Source of the DNA: Zobellia nedashkovskayae
GTDB taxonomy: Bacteria; Bacteroidota; Bacteroidia; Flavobacteriales; Flavobacteriaceae
Direction: 5' to 3'
Assembly: GCF_015330125.1 (NCBI RefSeq)
Contig: NZ_JADDXR010000002.1
Location: forward strand, 3,856,685 to 3,920,684
Length of the DNA stretch: 64,000 bases
Shown: positions 17,555 to 26,560 of the stretch, in pieces
How the letters are laid out: each line of letters starts with the position of its first letter
Numbering within the stretch: position 1 is the stretch's first letter
The notes under the pieces: generated by a model
Database searches by the model: none
Told to the model about the DNA's origin: nothing
What the model saw: the letters and a program-made list of their open reading frames with translations, nothing else
Made by a program: the position numbers and the translations under genes

Positions 17555-17816
17555 ATGCGTTTCCCAAAGATATCGATTTTTTAAATCCTTGTATTCTAAG
17601 CTTTTTCACCTAGGTTTCTTACTATAAATTAAGGTACAACATACACCCGATTTTATTCGCAGTTTAAAACGGTTCATATACAGAGTGATGCTCACCATTG
17701 GCTGAAAAGTCAGTTTTAGTCTTAAACTCTATGCTAGTTTTATGTTCTAATGAAACAAATGTAAGGCACGGCCTGGTTGTGCTTCATAAGAATAACACCC
17801 CTAAAATTCGATTAAA

Positions 17817-19073
17817 ATGAAGAAATTAAAAAGTAAGTTCAGCTATGCCTCGTTATTGATTCTGTTTCTACTTGTATCCTCTTGTAGCAGTGATGATGTA
17901 GATACCACCAGCATTACGGAAGATGAAACGGACACTACGGAAGACAGTAGTGGTATTGATACCAATACGTATATAATGGCAATTGATCCAGATGACGGGG
18001 TCTCAATTATCAACCATGATGGTGATACGTTGTTTGAATGGGATATTGACCCTTTGGGTGATGATGCGGAATTACAAAGTGATGGTAGTTTAGTGGCTAT
18101 TCAACAGACCAATAATGCCAGAATTACTTTTGGTGGTTATGGTGGTAAATTCATAAAGATCAATGCAGATCAGACTACGGATTGGGAGTTCACTTATTCG
18201 AGTGATACTTATATTTCCCATCATGATGTCAATTACCTTTCAAACGGCAATATCATTTTTCTTGTTTGGGAAAAAATAGATTCCGATGATGCAATTCAAA
18301 TGGGTTTTTCGGAAAACTTTGACATTTATCCGGATGCTGTGGTTGAAATGAATCCGCTTACTCAAGAGATAGTTTGGGAATGGCATTTTACAGATCATGT
18401 AGTTCAAGATAATGATAGCACTAAAGATAATTATGGGGTAGTAGTAGATAATCCTAATAAAATAAATATTAACTACAACAGCAGTCAAGACGATGGTGAT
18501 ATTACGCATGCAAACGGTCTAACTTTAGACGAAACAAATGACCTTTTGTATATAACCATTAACTATTACAGTGAAGTTTGGGTAATAGATCACAGTACAA
18601 CTACAGAAGAGGCAGCAACAAGCGATGGTGGAGATTATGGTTTAGGAGGTGATTTAGTATATCGTTTCGGTAATCCGCTTGCATATGATAATATTGGAGA
18701 TGTAACCTTAAACCGAGTGCATTACCCTAACCTTTTTGATGATGATAAAATGTTGGTTTTCGCTAATAATATATACGATGGGCAATCTGCTATTGTTGAG
18801 TATCAATTAAGTCCGCCTTATCAATTGGTAGCTGGCCAAGATAACGAACCCGCAGTTATATGGGAGTTTACGGATCCGGATTTATATAGCTTAACCATTG
18901 GTGGCGCTGTGCGTACGAGCAATGGCAATACATTGATCGCAGAAGGCTCCGGAACCATTTGGGAGGTAAATGCAAATGGTGAGGTCTTATGGCAAACTAC
19001 GGATATAAATAGACCATGGCGTGTGTATGCCTTTGAGATAGACGATCCTGCAATGACGGCATTGGGCTTATAG
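17817..19073 (+). CDS. Arylsulfotransferase (ASST)-family lipoprotein
   Basis: A 418-residue protein with a lipoprotein leader (LLVSSCSSDD) and an acidic Thr/Asp/Glu-rich linker of about 25 residues. It is followed by a beta-propeller of the ASST type, with repeated blades such as GVSIINHDGDTLFEWD, GNIIFLVWEK and GNTLIAEGSGTIWEVN. His-containing segments SHHDVNYL and ITHANGL are positioned like the catalytic histidines of PAPS-independent aryl sulfotransferases, which move sulfate between phenols. It is probably exposed on the envelope. A sulfatase gene lies 400 bp downstream in the opposite direction. Substrate unknown. Confidence 0.85.
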   Translation: MKKLKSKFSYASLLILFLLVSSCSSDDVDTTSITEDETDTTEDSSGIDTNTYIMAIDPDDGVSIINHDGDTLFEWDIDPLGDDAELQSDGSLVAIQQTNNARITFGGYGGKFIKINADQTTDWEFTYSSDTYISHHDVNYLSNGNIIFLVWEKIDSDDAIQMGFSENFDIYPDAVVEMNPLTQEIVWEWHFTDHVVQDNDSTKDNYGVVVDNPNKININYNSSQDDGDITHANGLTLDETNDLLYITINYYSEVWVIDHSTTTEEAATSDGGDYGLGGDLVYRFGNPLAYDNIGDVTLNRVHYPNLFDDDKMLVFANNIYDGQSAIVEYQLSPPYQLVAGQDNEPAVIWEFTDPDLYSLTIGGAVRTSNGNTLIAEGSGTIWEVNANGEVLWQTTDINRPWRVYAFEIDDPAMTALGL

Positions 19074-19110
19074 AAGTGAATTATTTGAGTTTTGTTTAGT
19101 TGGTAATTGT

Positions 19111-19143
19111 AAAAAGCTTTGGTAGAAATATCGAAGCTTTTTT
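19111..19143 (+). terminator. Terminator after the ASST gene
   Basis: A 9-bp stem (19111-19119 with 19134-19142) is followed by T residues. It lies 38 bp after the stop codon. Confidence 0.65.
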
Positions 19144-19252
19144 TGTTTCAATAGTTTTCATACATGAGAATTATTTTGCCAATTGGAATTAATTCTAATC
19201 TTCAGAAATAGAACAGAAGTATCCTTTTTCAGGTTTGGTGTAAACTATGCTA

Positions 19253-19351
19253 TTTTTTTATACCTCTAAACTGCTACTGCGTTCATGATAACAGCATAGA
19301 GCGTTGTTTTTAATAGGTTTGAAAGAGTAGTGGATATTGCAATTGGTGAAA
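19253..19351 (-). pseudogene. Short relic of an ABC-2 permease 3' end plus a shared junction sequence
   Basis: Positions 19253-19313 resemble the last 20 codons and stop of the intact permease at 39647 (shared blocks TATACCTC, TTCATGA, GCATAGAGC). Positions 19320-19351 then match 25340-25371 closely (TGAAAGAG, then GTGGATATTGCAATTGGT). The rest of the 412-bp gap up to the sulfatase holds no gene I can support. Confidence 0.5.
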
Positions 19352-19485
19352 AACTAGATAAGGAGCTTGTAGCATTTAAGAATGACCATACCTATAACGT
19401 AAAGTATTTATTTTACAATAGAACATTTAGAAATACCTTCCATTTTAATTATTATATAACAAGGTTTAGGCACTTTTTACCAGCA

Positions 19486-21006
19486 TCACTTAAAATCTGG
19501 GTTCACCAAAACTCTACCTTCTGCACGGGCTTTCATATACACTGCTTTAGAAGGTCTTGGACGTATGCGATATTTGGTAGGTAATCCTGTTTCCCTGAAG
19601 AAATCGTCTGGAGTTCTTTCCGTAGGAAGTATATCATTGGTGGCCGTTCTTATTTTCTCCAATCTAGATTTCATGTCTTCTAATACGCTACTATATTCTA
19701 GGTTACTAGCCAAGTTATTCAGTTCGTACGGATCTTTAATGATATCAAAAAGTTCATCGGTATCTCTAGGGGCTATAAAGCATTTAAGTTGTGCCTCGTT
19801 TAACGTCCCTTTTTCTTTTTCCTCAAGCATGCTTTGCCACCCTAATCCTCTAATAATATCCGCAGAAGGCGTATTCGGCAAATCTGCATAGTAATTCTTG
19901 ATGTATTTGAATTGTTTGGTACGTACCGCTCTGGTATAATCTTCATAATCATGAAAATGGTCTTCGGCATATATTTCATCACGAATCGGTATATCATTGT
20001 TCTCCAACAAGGGCATAAAACTAAAGCCATCAAACTCCTGTAAGGGTTCCAATCCTGCCATTTGCATAAAAGTTGGTGCTATATCCACAGCACTTACCAA
20101 TTCTGTATTGGTTTGCCCGCCTTTAATTTTTGCAGGCCATTTTATAATCCAAGGGGTTTTTATTCCACCTTCGTATAACGTAGTTTTATCTCTTGGAAAA
20201 GCCCTTCCGTTATCCGAAACAAAAAGTATAATGGTATTATCGGCTACGTTCTGCGCTTCTAATTCCGCCACAACTTTACCGATATACTCATCCATTCTAG
20301 AAACCTCATCGTAGTACAGAGCAAAGTCCTTTTTAACCCCTTCGGTATTAGGCACATAAGGCGGTAAAATCACATCTTCCGGTCCGTGTGGATTCTCAAT
20401 AATACCTTCATAAAAAGGTCTGTGGGCATCAGCAGAGGCTAACCACGTAAAAAAAGGCTGGTCTTTTGGTCTTTCTTGCAACAGCTTGATCCAATCATCA
20501 CAACCACTACCATCACCAACTAATCTTCTGTCCAGACCTTTTAATCCAATGTTGTCATTCCATTGCATTTCCCACAATACATTAAAATCATCATTTACAT
20601 ATTCACCCATGTGATATTTTCCGGCCAAACCGGTCCAATATCCTGCATTTTTTAGCTCTTGAACAAAAGTCTTTTTCTCTTCCGGTAATGGCCAGGCCAA
20701 TTGTTCTGCGTCCGTATTATGCGGGTACAGTCCAGAAATAATACTGGTTCTACTTGGGCTACACGAGCTTGTGGTTAAAAAGGCATTGGTAAACAACATA
20801 CCGTCTTGTGCCAATTGGTCTAAATGAGGTGTTCTAATATTTTTATGACCGTATGGGCCAATATCATCCCAGTTAACATCATCTGCAATTATAAATACAA
20901 TGTTGGGTTTTTGGGCGGTTTCGCTTGCTGTTTTATCATCCTGACTGTTTAATAAAAAAGGTAGCAATAAAAAGGAAAAATAAGTAACATATTTACGATA
21001 ACTCAT
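19486..21006 (-). CDS. Secreted family S1 sulfatase, heparan N-sulfatase-like
   Basis: A 506-residue sulfatase with a cleavable N-terminal leader (FSFLLLPFLLNSQ). The calcium-site Asp pair is in FIIADDVNWDD. The active-site motif C82-S-P-S-R86 holds the Cys that must be oxidised to formylglycine, by a maturase not encoded here. Further signatures are GKYHMGEY, FVSDNGRAFPRDK and the ENNDIPIRDE region. The opening resembles N-sulfoglucosamine sulfohydrolases. It probably removes sulfate from algal or animal polysaccharides in the periplasm. No polysaccharide-utilisation genes adjoin it; the nearest functional link is the ASST gene facing it. Confidence 0.9.
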   Translation of the reverse strand: MSYRKYVTYFSFLLLPFLLNSQDDKTASETAQKPNIVFIIADDVNWDDIGPYGHKNIRTPHLDQLAQDGMLFTNAFLTTSSCSPSRTSIISGLYPHNTDAEQLAWPLPEEKKTFVQELKNAGYWTGLAGKYHMGEYVNDDFNVLWEMQWNDNIGLKGLDRRLVGDGSGCDDWIKLLQERPKDQPFFTWLASADAHRPFYEGIIENPHGPEDVILPPYVPNTEGVKKDFALYYDEVSRMDEYIGKVVAELEAQNVADNTIILFVSDNGRAFPRDKTTLYEGGIKTPWIIKWPAKIKGGQTNTELVSAVDIAPTFMQMAGLEPLQEFDGFSFMPLLENNDIPIRDEIYAEDHFHDYEDYTRAVRTKQFKYIKNYYADLPNTPSADIIRGLGWQSMLEEKEKGTLNEAQLKCFIAPRDTDELFDIIKDPYELNNLASNLEYSSVLEDMKSRLEKIRTATNDILPTERTPDDFFRETGLPTKYRIRPRPSKAVYMKARAEGRVLVNPDFK

Positions 21007-21182
21007 GGGTACTTAAGGTAAGTTCATATACGAATGTAGGATACATTCAACGGTACAAAATACGTTTAAAAAAAACAATTGTAAAATATACACGTTTTAA
21101 TTTGTGAATGTTTTGGTTCGTTTTACCCGTTCCACGCTTTTGTTTGATAGATATTTGGATAGTTGTGGTAAATATTAGTTTT

Positions 21183-21253
21183 CTGTGCGTACACATAAGC
21201 AGAAGAAGTTCACGCCAACAGAAGAATTACGAATAGGGTTAAAAAGTAGTAAC
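21183..21253 (+). pseudogene. Relic of an adhesin C-terminal end
   Basis: This stretch matches 25582-25643, the 3' end of an Ig-like adhesin relic: it begins CTGTGCGT, then shares CCAACAGNAGAATTA and ATAGGGTNAAAAAG before TAGTAA. The frame is broken by stops. It lies inside a 289-bp gap between the sulfatase and the histidine kinase. Confidence 0.4.
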
Positions 21254-21295
21254 TTTTTTTTATGGCTTACAGCTGAGCAGCATCAGGGTTATGTT

Positions 21296-23362
21296 CTATA
21301 CACCATCATTATTTTGAGACCTAAATGGAACCGTAAAAAAGATGGAGGTTCCTACATTTAACTCACTTTCAACCCATATGGTACCGCCATTGCTTTCTAC
21401 CATTTCTTTACTTAGGGACAAACCTAATCCCGTACCTTTTTCATTATTGGTGCCATGGGAGGTCTTGGTATGGTTCTTATCAAAGAGATTTGATTGGTTT
21501 TCCTGCGCCATACCAACCCCATTGTCCTTAACTTCAATCTGATATTTATGGCTCATTTCAACAACATTAATGTTCACTTTACCATTTTCGTTAGTGAACT
21601 TTACAGCGTTACTTATTAAATTTCTTAGTACAATATCTATAAGATCGCGATCACTGAAACTTATGATATTTTCAGGAAGATTGTTCAATAGGGTTATTGA
21701 TTTTTTAATTGCTAGGGGCTTCATTAGTTCAATGTTTTCATTAACCAATACTCTTAAATCTACATTACTTGGCTTAATTATAGTTCCGTTCAATTGTGTT
21801 TTACCCCATATTAAGAGATTGTTGAGCATATCCGATATCCCTTGTATATTGTGGAGGGCCTTTGGTAAAACTGTGTCGATTTGTTCTTTTGATAAACCAT
21901 TTTCAACATATAATTTTAGTAAGGAATGAAATGAATTTATAGGACCTCTTAAATCATGTGCAATAACCGAGAACAGCTTGTCTTTAGTCTCGTTAGCCTC
22001 CTGCAGTTCCGATTCACGTTTAATTAAATCTTCTTGTTTTATTTGTAATTGCTTATTGAGCTTCTTTTGAATTTTATGTGTCTTATTTAAGGATATTAGA
22101 AAAATTGCCAATACCACTGATGCTGCAAATGCCGCAAAAATGTATAGCCTCTGTTGCGCAATAGCTGATTTATTTTCTTGGATTAGTAACTTCTTTTGAT
22201 TTTCAAATTTTATTTCACTTTTAAGAACCCCCAGTCCTTTTTGATAATTCTCTGCAGAAGACTTTTTAAATAATCTTAAATATTCGGTTAAATATTCATA
22301 TGCTTTTAAGGGTTCTCCTTTTTCATGATAAATTTGGGACAACACTAAATTGGACTCCATTAGATCAGTAAATACTTTTAGTTCTTCGGATATTTTAAGG
22401 GCTTTAAGACCAAAATTCTCTGCTTTGTCTAAGTCTAAGAGTCCTAAATAAGACCTTGCCATACCCATATAAGTTCTAGCATAACCAATATTCAAATCAA
22501 TTTCATCAAAAATTTTCAAAGATTTCTTAAACCATTCTTGAGCTTCTTTATAGTTATGCTGATTAAGAATAATACTTCCTTTTTCCTGATAGCTATATCC
22601 TAACCAATCAAAATGATTTGTTTTTTTGAAAATGTTTATACACTGATCCACATTTTTACTGGCTATAGTATACTTTTCTTGCTTATTATACATTACAGCC
22701 ATATTTAGTAATGTCTGGGCCAGAGCAATATCTAAATTGTTTTTTATACTAATTTGACGTGATTTTTCATTGAATAATAAAGCCGTATCATAGTCTTTAT
22801 TATCGTCGTACAATAAGGCAATGTTATCATAAATTGCCCCCATCATATAAACATCATTAACCTTTTCAGCAATTGGCAACGCCTCTAGAAATTTGGTAAG
22901 AGCTATTCCATTTTTCCCTTCTTGCCATAGCGCAAGTCCTATAAGGTTTAAAGCATCAAGTTTCTCATTTAACAAGTTGTGGGTATTTGCTATAGCAAGA
23001 GATTCTTTTAGTTTTTCATTAGCTAAATCTAGATTGCCATTAAATGTATAATAATTTCCTAAACCATTCAATGCACCACACTGTCCTTTAAAATAGCTTA
23101 GTTTCTCACTCAATTCATAAGCTTCATCTAGAAAAACTGTTGTGCTATCTGGTACATATAAATAAGAATCATCTCCAAGTCTAATAAGTAAATCTATATA
23201 CTTTTCACTTTCTGCACTAAAATTTTTGGCCGCTTTCATTCGCTTAAGTTCTGCCAAGTCTTCTTTATACGTATGCTCTGGAATAGAAGTATAAGAAGAT
23301 GCATAGAATGCTATAATAAGAAGCATTATACAACGAAACTTATAAAGTATAGAGTACTTCAT
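21296..23362 (-). CDS. TPR-containing sensor histidine kinase
   Basis: A 688-residue membrane kinase. A signal-like N-terminal helix is followed by about 350 residues of tetratricopeptide repeats (for example YDNIALLYDDNKDYDTALLF), which would lie in the periplasm. One membrane helix follows at about residues 407-427. The cytoplasmic part has a coiled coil, a HisKA domain with the phosphorylated His469 in VIAHDLRGP, and an ATPase domain with DNGVGMA and GTGLGLSLSKE. TPR kinases of this type are common in Flavobacteriia. No response regulator is adjacent, so its partner is elsewhere. The signal it senses is unknown. Confidence 0.92.
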   Translation of the reverse strand: MKYSILYKFRCIMLLIIAFYASSYTSIPEHTYKEDLAELKRMKAAKNFSAESEKYIDLLIRLGDDSYLYVPDSTTVFLDEAYELSEKLSYFKGQCGALNGLGNYYTFNGNLDLANEKLKESLAIANTHNLLNEKLDALNLIGLALWQEGKNGIALTKFLEALPIAEKVNDVYMMGAIYDNIALLYDDNKDYDTALLFNEKSRQISIKNNLDIALAQTLLNMAVMYNKQEKYTIASKNVDQCINIFKKTNHFDWLGYSYQEKGSIILNQHNYKEAQEWFKKSLKIFDEIDLNIGYARTYMGMARSYLGLLDLDKAENFGLKALKISEELKVFTDLMESNLVLSQIYHEKGEPLKAYEYLTEYLRLFKKSSAENYQKGLGVLKSEIKFENQKKLLIQENKSAIAQQRLYIFAAFAASVVLAIFLISLNKTHKIQKKLNKQLQIKQEDLIKRESELQEANETKDKLFSVIAHDLRGPINSFHSLLKLYVENGLSKEQIDTVLPKALHNIQGISDMLNNLLIWGKTQLNGTIIKPSNVDLRVLVNENIELMKPLAIKKSITLLNNLPENIISFSDRDLIDIVLRNLISNAVKFTNENGKVNINVVEMSHKYQIEVKDNGVGMAQENQSNLFDKNHTKTSHGTNNEKGTGLGLSLSKEMVESNGGTIWVESELNVGTSIFFTVPFRSQNNDGV

Positions 23363-23875
23363 TAATTAATATTGAATTAGGCAGATTTTAATTGGCCTGT
23401 TTAATTTTAGATTAATTATAACATTAGACGACTATAACATTATAAAAAGGTGTTGTCAACTTCTTATTATTTAAAAGGATTATTGATCAAACTGACTATG
23501 AAAATGTTATTTTCTTTTATATAAGTGAAAATTAAATAAAATATGTAGCGAATAATAAAAAATCTTATATTAATTAAAATGTCCCATGACAATGGTACAA
23601 ATGGAATGATAAAATATTATAACTCCTATCTACGCGGCTCCCAACTCTTCTTGGCTATTTTTAAACATAGTTAAATTGAATTACCTATTAATTTCTAAAA
23701 CCTTATACCTTATTTTTAAGAGGGAGACGAAACTATGTAATTGGCAGTCGTTAATTGAGTGCTAATAAAAATTAAATACGCTTAGATGTTAACAAAAGAA
23801 AAAATTAAACACTAATTGTAAGATTACTATCTTAACATGTTAATTAATAATGGTTTAATTTATAAAATAAGCATA
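23363..23875. other. AT-rich intergenic region
   Basis: About 510 bp between the divergent histidine kinase and the secreted-protein gene. It should contain both promoters. I found no RNA gene or clear repeat in it. Confidence 0.5.
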
Positions 23876-25036
23876 ATGAATACTAATAAATCAGTAATAT
23901 TCCTATTCGTATATATGTCATTTCAAGTCTGTATTGCGCAGCAAATAGAAAATTACACGAAAGGGGAAATAGAAATTAAAGTCGCTTCTTTTGGATACGA
24001 AAATCCTTTAACGGTAGGCAAGGTTGCCGAAGATGGAAACATCCATTTTACTTGGCCCGAAATGAACCTAGATACCATAGAAAATAGTGATATGTACATG
24101 ACATCAATTCAAGAAATGGCAGGAGGTTCTTTTTGTAAGGACCCTGATGCAGTTTCCTCTAATGATAATGCAAAATTGGTTAAAGTAGATTATATCTACG
24201 TACATAAATATGGTCAACGTGTAGGAAGCATAATACCTTCGACACAAAAGGACCAAGAGCATAGAAAAGATCAACTGGGAACGACCCTATATTGGGTATT
24301 TAGTGATTCGGAAACTAGTGCAAATACAACTTGTGTAGAAAAAACGGAATGGGAGGGAGCCTACAGTTTTGATAAAATAACCACATATGACCTTCAGTTT
24401 TCAAAAGGATGGAATCTAGTGTCCACTACCTTGGAAGAAATGGAAGAGTGGGATAATGGCACAGAAAAGGGCAGTTTGCCAAAAATCATAAAAATTAAAT
24501 CTGTAGATAAAATTCCGGACAGTATACATTGGTATCTAAACTACTGGGCAAATGATGAGCTATTGGAAAAAGAGCAGCAACTTATGATACTTAAGCCAAT
24601 TGCAAAGGTAAAATATGAAAATTGGTTACCCAAGAAGTTAGGAAATTTAAAAAGGGCCAGTTTTGAAATCGGTAAAGAATTAGAGCGTTTGCCAACTACG
24701 AACAATATAAATATGATTTTTGAAAAAGGTCAGAAAACAATAGACCTTACCATTGTAGATTGCGCTGCTAATAAGGAAGCTTCAAGTGTGTTTACTTTAA
24801 TGGAGGACATGGCTAGTCGCGATTGGAGGGATGAAAATGAAACAGGCTATAAGAGCGCTTCTAAAATAGGTGATAAACGGGTGATTACTGATTATGACCA
24901 AAAGGAGGCAAAGACACTTATTACCTATAATTCTAACCAGCGGTTTACAGTAAAAGCAGAAGCAATAAACCTTACGCCAGAAGAGCTTTGGGAGCAATTA
25001 AAAACATTGAATTTGGAGACTTTACTTGAAGACTAA
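23876..25036 (+). CDS. Secreted protein of unknown function (full-length paralogue)
   Basis: A 386-residue protein with a signal peptide ending in VCIAQQ. I chose the ATG at 23876 because the 13 residues of an earlier in-frame start at 23837 would precede a normal leader. The mature part begins ENYTKGEIEIKV and contains no domain I recognise. Its C-terminal 100 residues (TIVDCAANKEAS to the end) are rich in charged helices. A shortened and apparently broken paralogue lies at 39101-39607, sharing the leader, the first 25 mature residues and the last 105. The gene is followed by a relic of an ABC permease on the opposite strand, as its paralogue is by the intact permease. Confidence 0.7.
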   Translation: MNTNKSVIFLFVYMSFQVCIAQQIENYTKGEIEIKVASFGYENPLTVGKVAEDGNIHFTWPEMNLDTIENSDMYMTSIQEMAGGSFCKDPDAVSSNDNAKLVKVDYIYVHKYGQRVGSIIPSTQKDQEHRKDQLGTTLYWVFSDSETSANTTCVEKTEWEGAYSFDKITTYDLQFSKGWNLVSTTLEEMEEWDNGTEKGSLPKIIKIKSVDKIPDSIHWYLNYWANDELLEKEQQLMILKPIAKVKYENWLPKKLGNLKRASFEIGKELERLPTTNNINMIFEKGQKTIDLTIVDCAANKEASSVFTLMEDMASRDWRDENETGYKSASKIGDKRVITDYDQKEAKTLITYNSNQRFTVKAEAINLTPEELWEQLKTLNLETLLED

Positions 25037-25126
25037 GAAAAGGTTTTAATATTGGCGTTCTACTTTAAAAAAGATTTCATTTGGAGATATTACAAAATAT
25101 TGATGATGAATAGATTTACGTTGTCT

Positions 25127-25338
25127 TTTTGTATCTCCAAACTGCCAATCCATTCATAATAATAGCAAAAAGCGAGGTTTTTAGTAGGTGAGGGAGAATA
25201 TCCATAAAACCAGACCCCTTAAGCATAACCATGTGTATGACTTCTACAAAGTACTTTTTGATATTAAATCCGTAATAAATTGCGCCCATCTTGGCATGCG
25301 CTCAATAGGGGAGAACAAACTGATGTTCCTAATCATAG
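25127..25338 (-). pseudogene. Relic of an ABC-2 permease C-terminus
   Basis: The minus strand encodes SLFSPIERMPRWAQFIT, matching GLFTPIESMPKWAQIVT of the intact permease at 39647-40768. Nucleotide similarity then continues to the region of the stop codon. Small deletions shift the frame after the WAQ segment, and nothing upstream of this part of the gene is preserved. The remnant covers about the last 70 codons. Confidence 0.75.
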
Positions 25339-25394
25339 ATTGAAAGAGGAGTGGATATTGCAATTGGTAAAGAAGTAGCACCAACCAATGATAG

Positions 25395-25643
25395 CTAAGT
25401 AAAGACAACGGGACTACATTTAATGCCATCACAAATGGTGCTGCGTATTTTGGAACACAAACCACTACATTAATGGTTAAAAAGCCAGGTATAGCTAAAA
25501 ACAACTATCAATATCGTTTAAAGACGTCAAATACCAACACCCCTTTATGTGCTAATATGACTTCGGATACAGCACTATTAACTGTGCGTGTGCCAACTGT
25601 TATCACCAACAGGAGAATTATCCATAGGGTGAAAAAGCAGTAA
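25395..25643 (+). pseudogene. Relic of a secreted Ig-like adhesin C-terminus
   Basis: An open frame without a start encodes DNGTTFNAITNGAAYFGTQ, a YQYRLKTSNT strand, SDTALLTVRVPTVITNRR and a final HRVKKQ. This is the typical end of large flavobacterial adhesins made of Ig-like repeats, where the repeat pattern is followed by a VITNRRIT-type tail. Only about 82 codons remain, so the gene is a fragment. A shorter trace of the same tail lies at 21183-21253. Confidence 0.6.
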
Positions 25644-25770
25644 AATCTTATTATTTCAAATAATTCCTTACTACACCACCTAATTTTTGGTTAAAAGTAG
25701 CTGCAAATAATCAGAATTTTGTTTGATAAAATTACTATATTGAATAAAAATAATTCTCATACCAACATTT

Positions 25771-25863
25771 ATGAATCTTCAAGATTTGCACAATCATTCT
25801 TCACTTGATATTGCAGAGATAAAGCAAGAAGGTTTAAAAGCAATTGATATACTACATGGTTAG
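25771..25863 (+). CDS. Possible 30-residue leader ORF upstream of the nickel transporter
   Basis: ATG at 25771 opens a 30-codon frame beginning MNLQDLHNHSSLD and ending at TAG 25861-25863. It overlaps the transporter start codon (ATGGTTAG). Three histidines fall in the first 10 residues. It could couple translation of the transporter or be a decayed N-terminus. I have no homologue in mind, so this stays a weak call. Confidence 0.35.
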   Translation: MNLQDLHNHSSLDIAEIKQEGLKAIDILHG

Positions 25864-26560
25864 CTTTCCTCTATTTGCAGGTATTGCAGCTTCTGTGCTA
25901 CATGTTATTTCAGGTCCAGATCATTTAGCTGCAGTTACGCCCTTAGCTATTGAAACCAAGCGTAAAGTTTGGAAAATTGGGTTGTTCTGGGGTTTTGGAC
26001 ATCTAACGGGAATGCTACTAATTGGCATGCTATTTCTTTTGTTTAAAGAGTATATTCCTTTAGAAAAAATATCTGAACATAGTGAGCAATTAGTAGGTAT
26101 TGTTCTAATAGCTGTAGGAATCTGGGCATTTTTTAGCATCTTCTTTAAACATAAAGGGCACAAACATCCTCATGTTCATGATGGAAAGGAACCTTATATT
26201 CATGTTCATGAACACGAACATAATACTAGCAAATTGGAACATTCTCATGCGCATACTAAAAAAGTAAAACAAAACATGTGGTCTTCTTTTGGGATAGGTA
26301 CTCTTCACGGTCTTGCTGGAATTGCTCATTTTATGCTTTTGTTACCAGTACTTGGGTTTAGAAATCAGTTGGATAGTATGCAGTATATCTTAGGCTTTGC
26401 ATTAGGTACTGTTTTAGCCATGACGATATATACCTTTCTGTTGGGAAAAATCACGAATTATACAAAAGGGCAAAGTAAATCGCTTTATAAAACCATTCGT
26501 CTTTCTGGTGGAGTTTTTGCTATTCTAATCGGTGTCTACTGGTTGTATTTAGGGTATTAA
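25856..26560 (+). CDS. UreH-like nickel transporter with a histidine-rich loop
   Basis: A 234-residue membrane protein with six or seven helices. The first helix contains HVISGPDHLAAV, the variant of the NiCoT-type HX4DH signature seen in UreH/HupE-like transporters. A later helix has HGLAGIAHF. The cytoplasmic loop (residues about 100-145) holds about a dozen His in HKGHKHPHVHDG and HVHEHEHNT, a likely metal buffer. It converges on the hydrogenase operon, overlapping its last gene by 4 bp, and so very probably supplies nickel for the [NiFe] site. I chose ATG 25856 over the TTG at 25844. Confidence 0.82.
   Translation: MVSFPLFAGIAASVLHVISGPDHLAAVTPLAIETKRKVWKIGLFWGFGHLTGMLLIGMLFLLFKEYIPLEKISEHSEQLVGIVLIAVGIWAFFSIFFKHKGHKHPHVHDGKEPYIHVHEHEHNTSKLEHSHAHTKKVKQNMWSSFGIGTLHGLAGIAHFMLLLPVLGFRNQLDSMQYILGFALGTVLAMTIYTFLLGKITNYTKGQSKSLYKTIRLSGGVFAILIGVYWLYLGY

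Noticed and set aside
19330..19584. 84-residue plus-strand open frame between the ASST and sulfatase genes
   Set aside because: It runs into the 3' end of the sulfatase gene on the other strand, starts within a relic junction also found at 25340, and shows no protein family.
25244..25504. 86-residue minus-strand open frame with a permease-like end
   Set aside because: Only its C-terminal 20 residues match the ABC permease; the rest is antisense to the adhesin relic. It is part of decayed DNA, not a gene.
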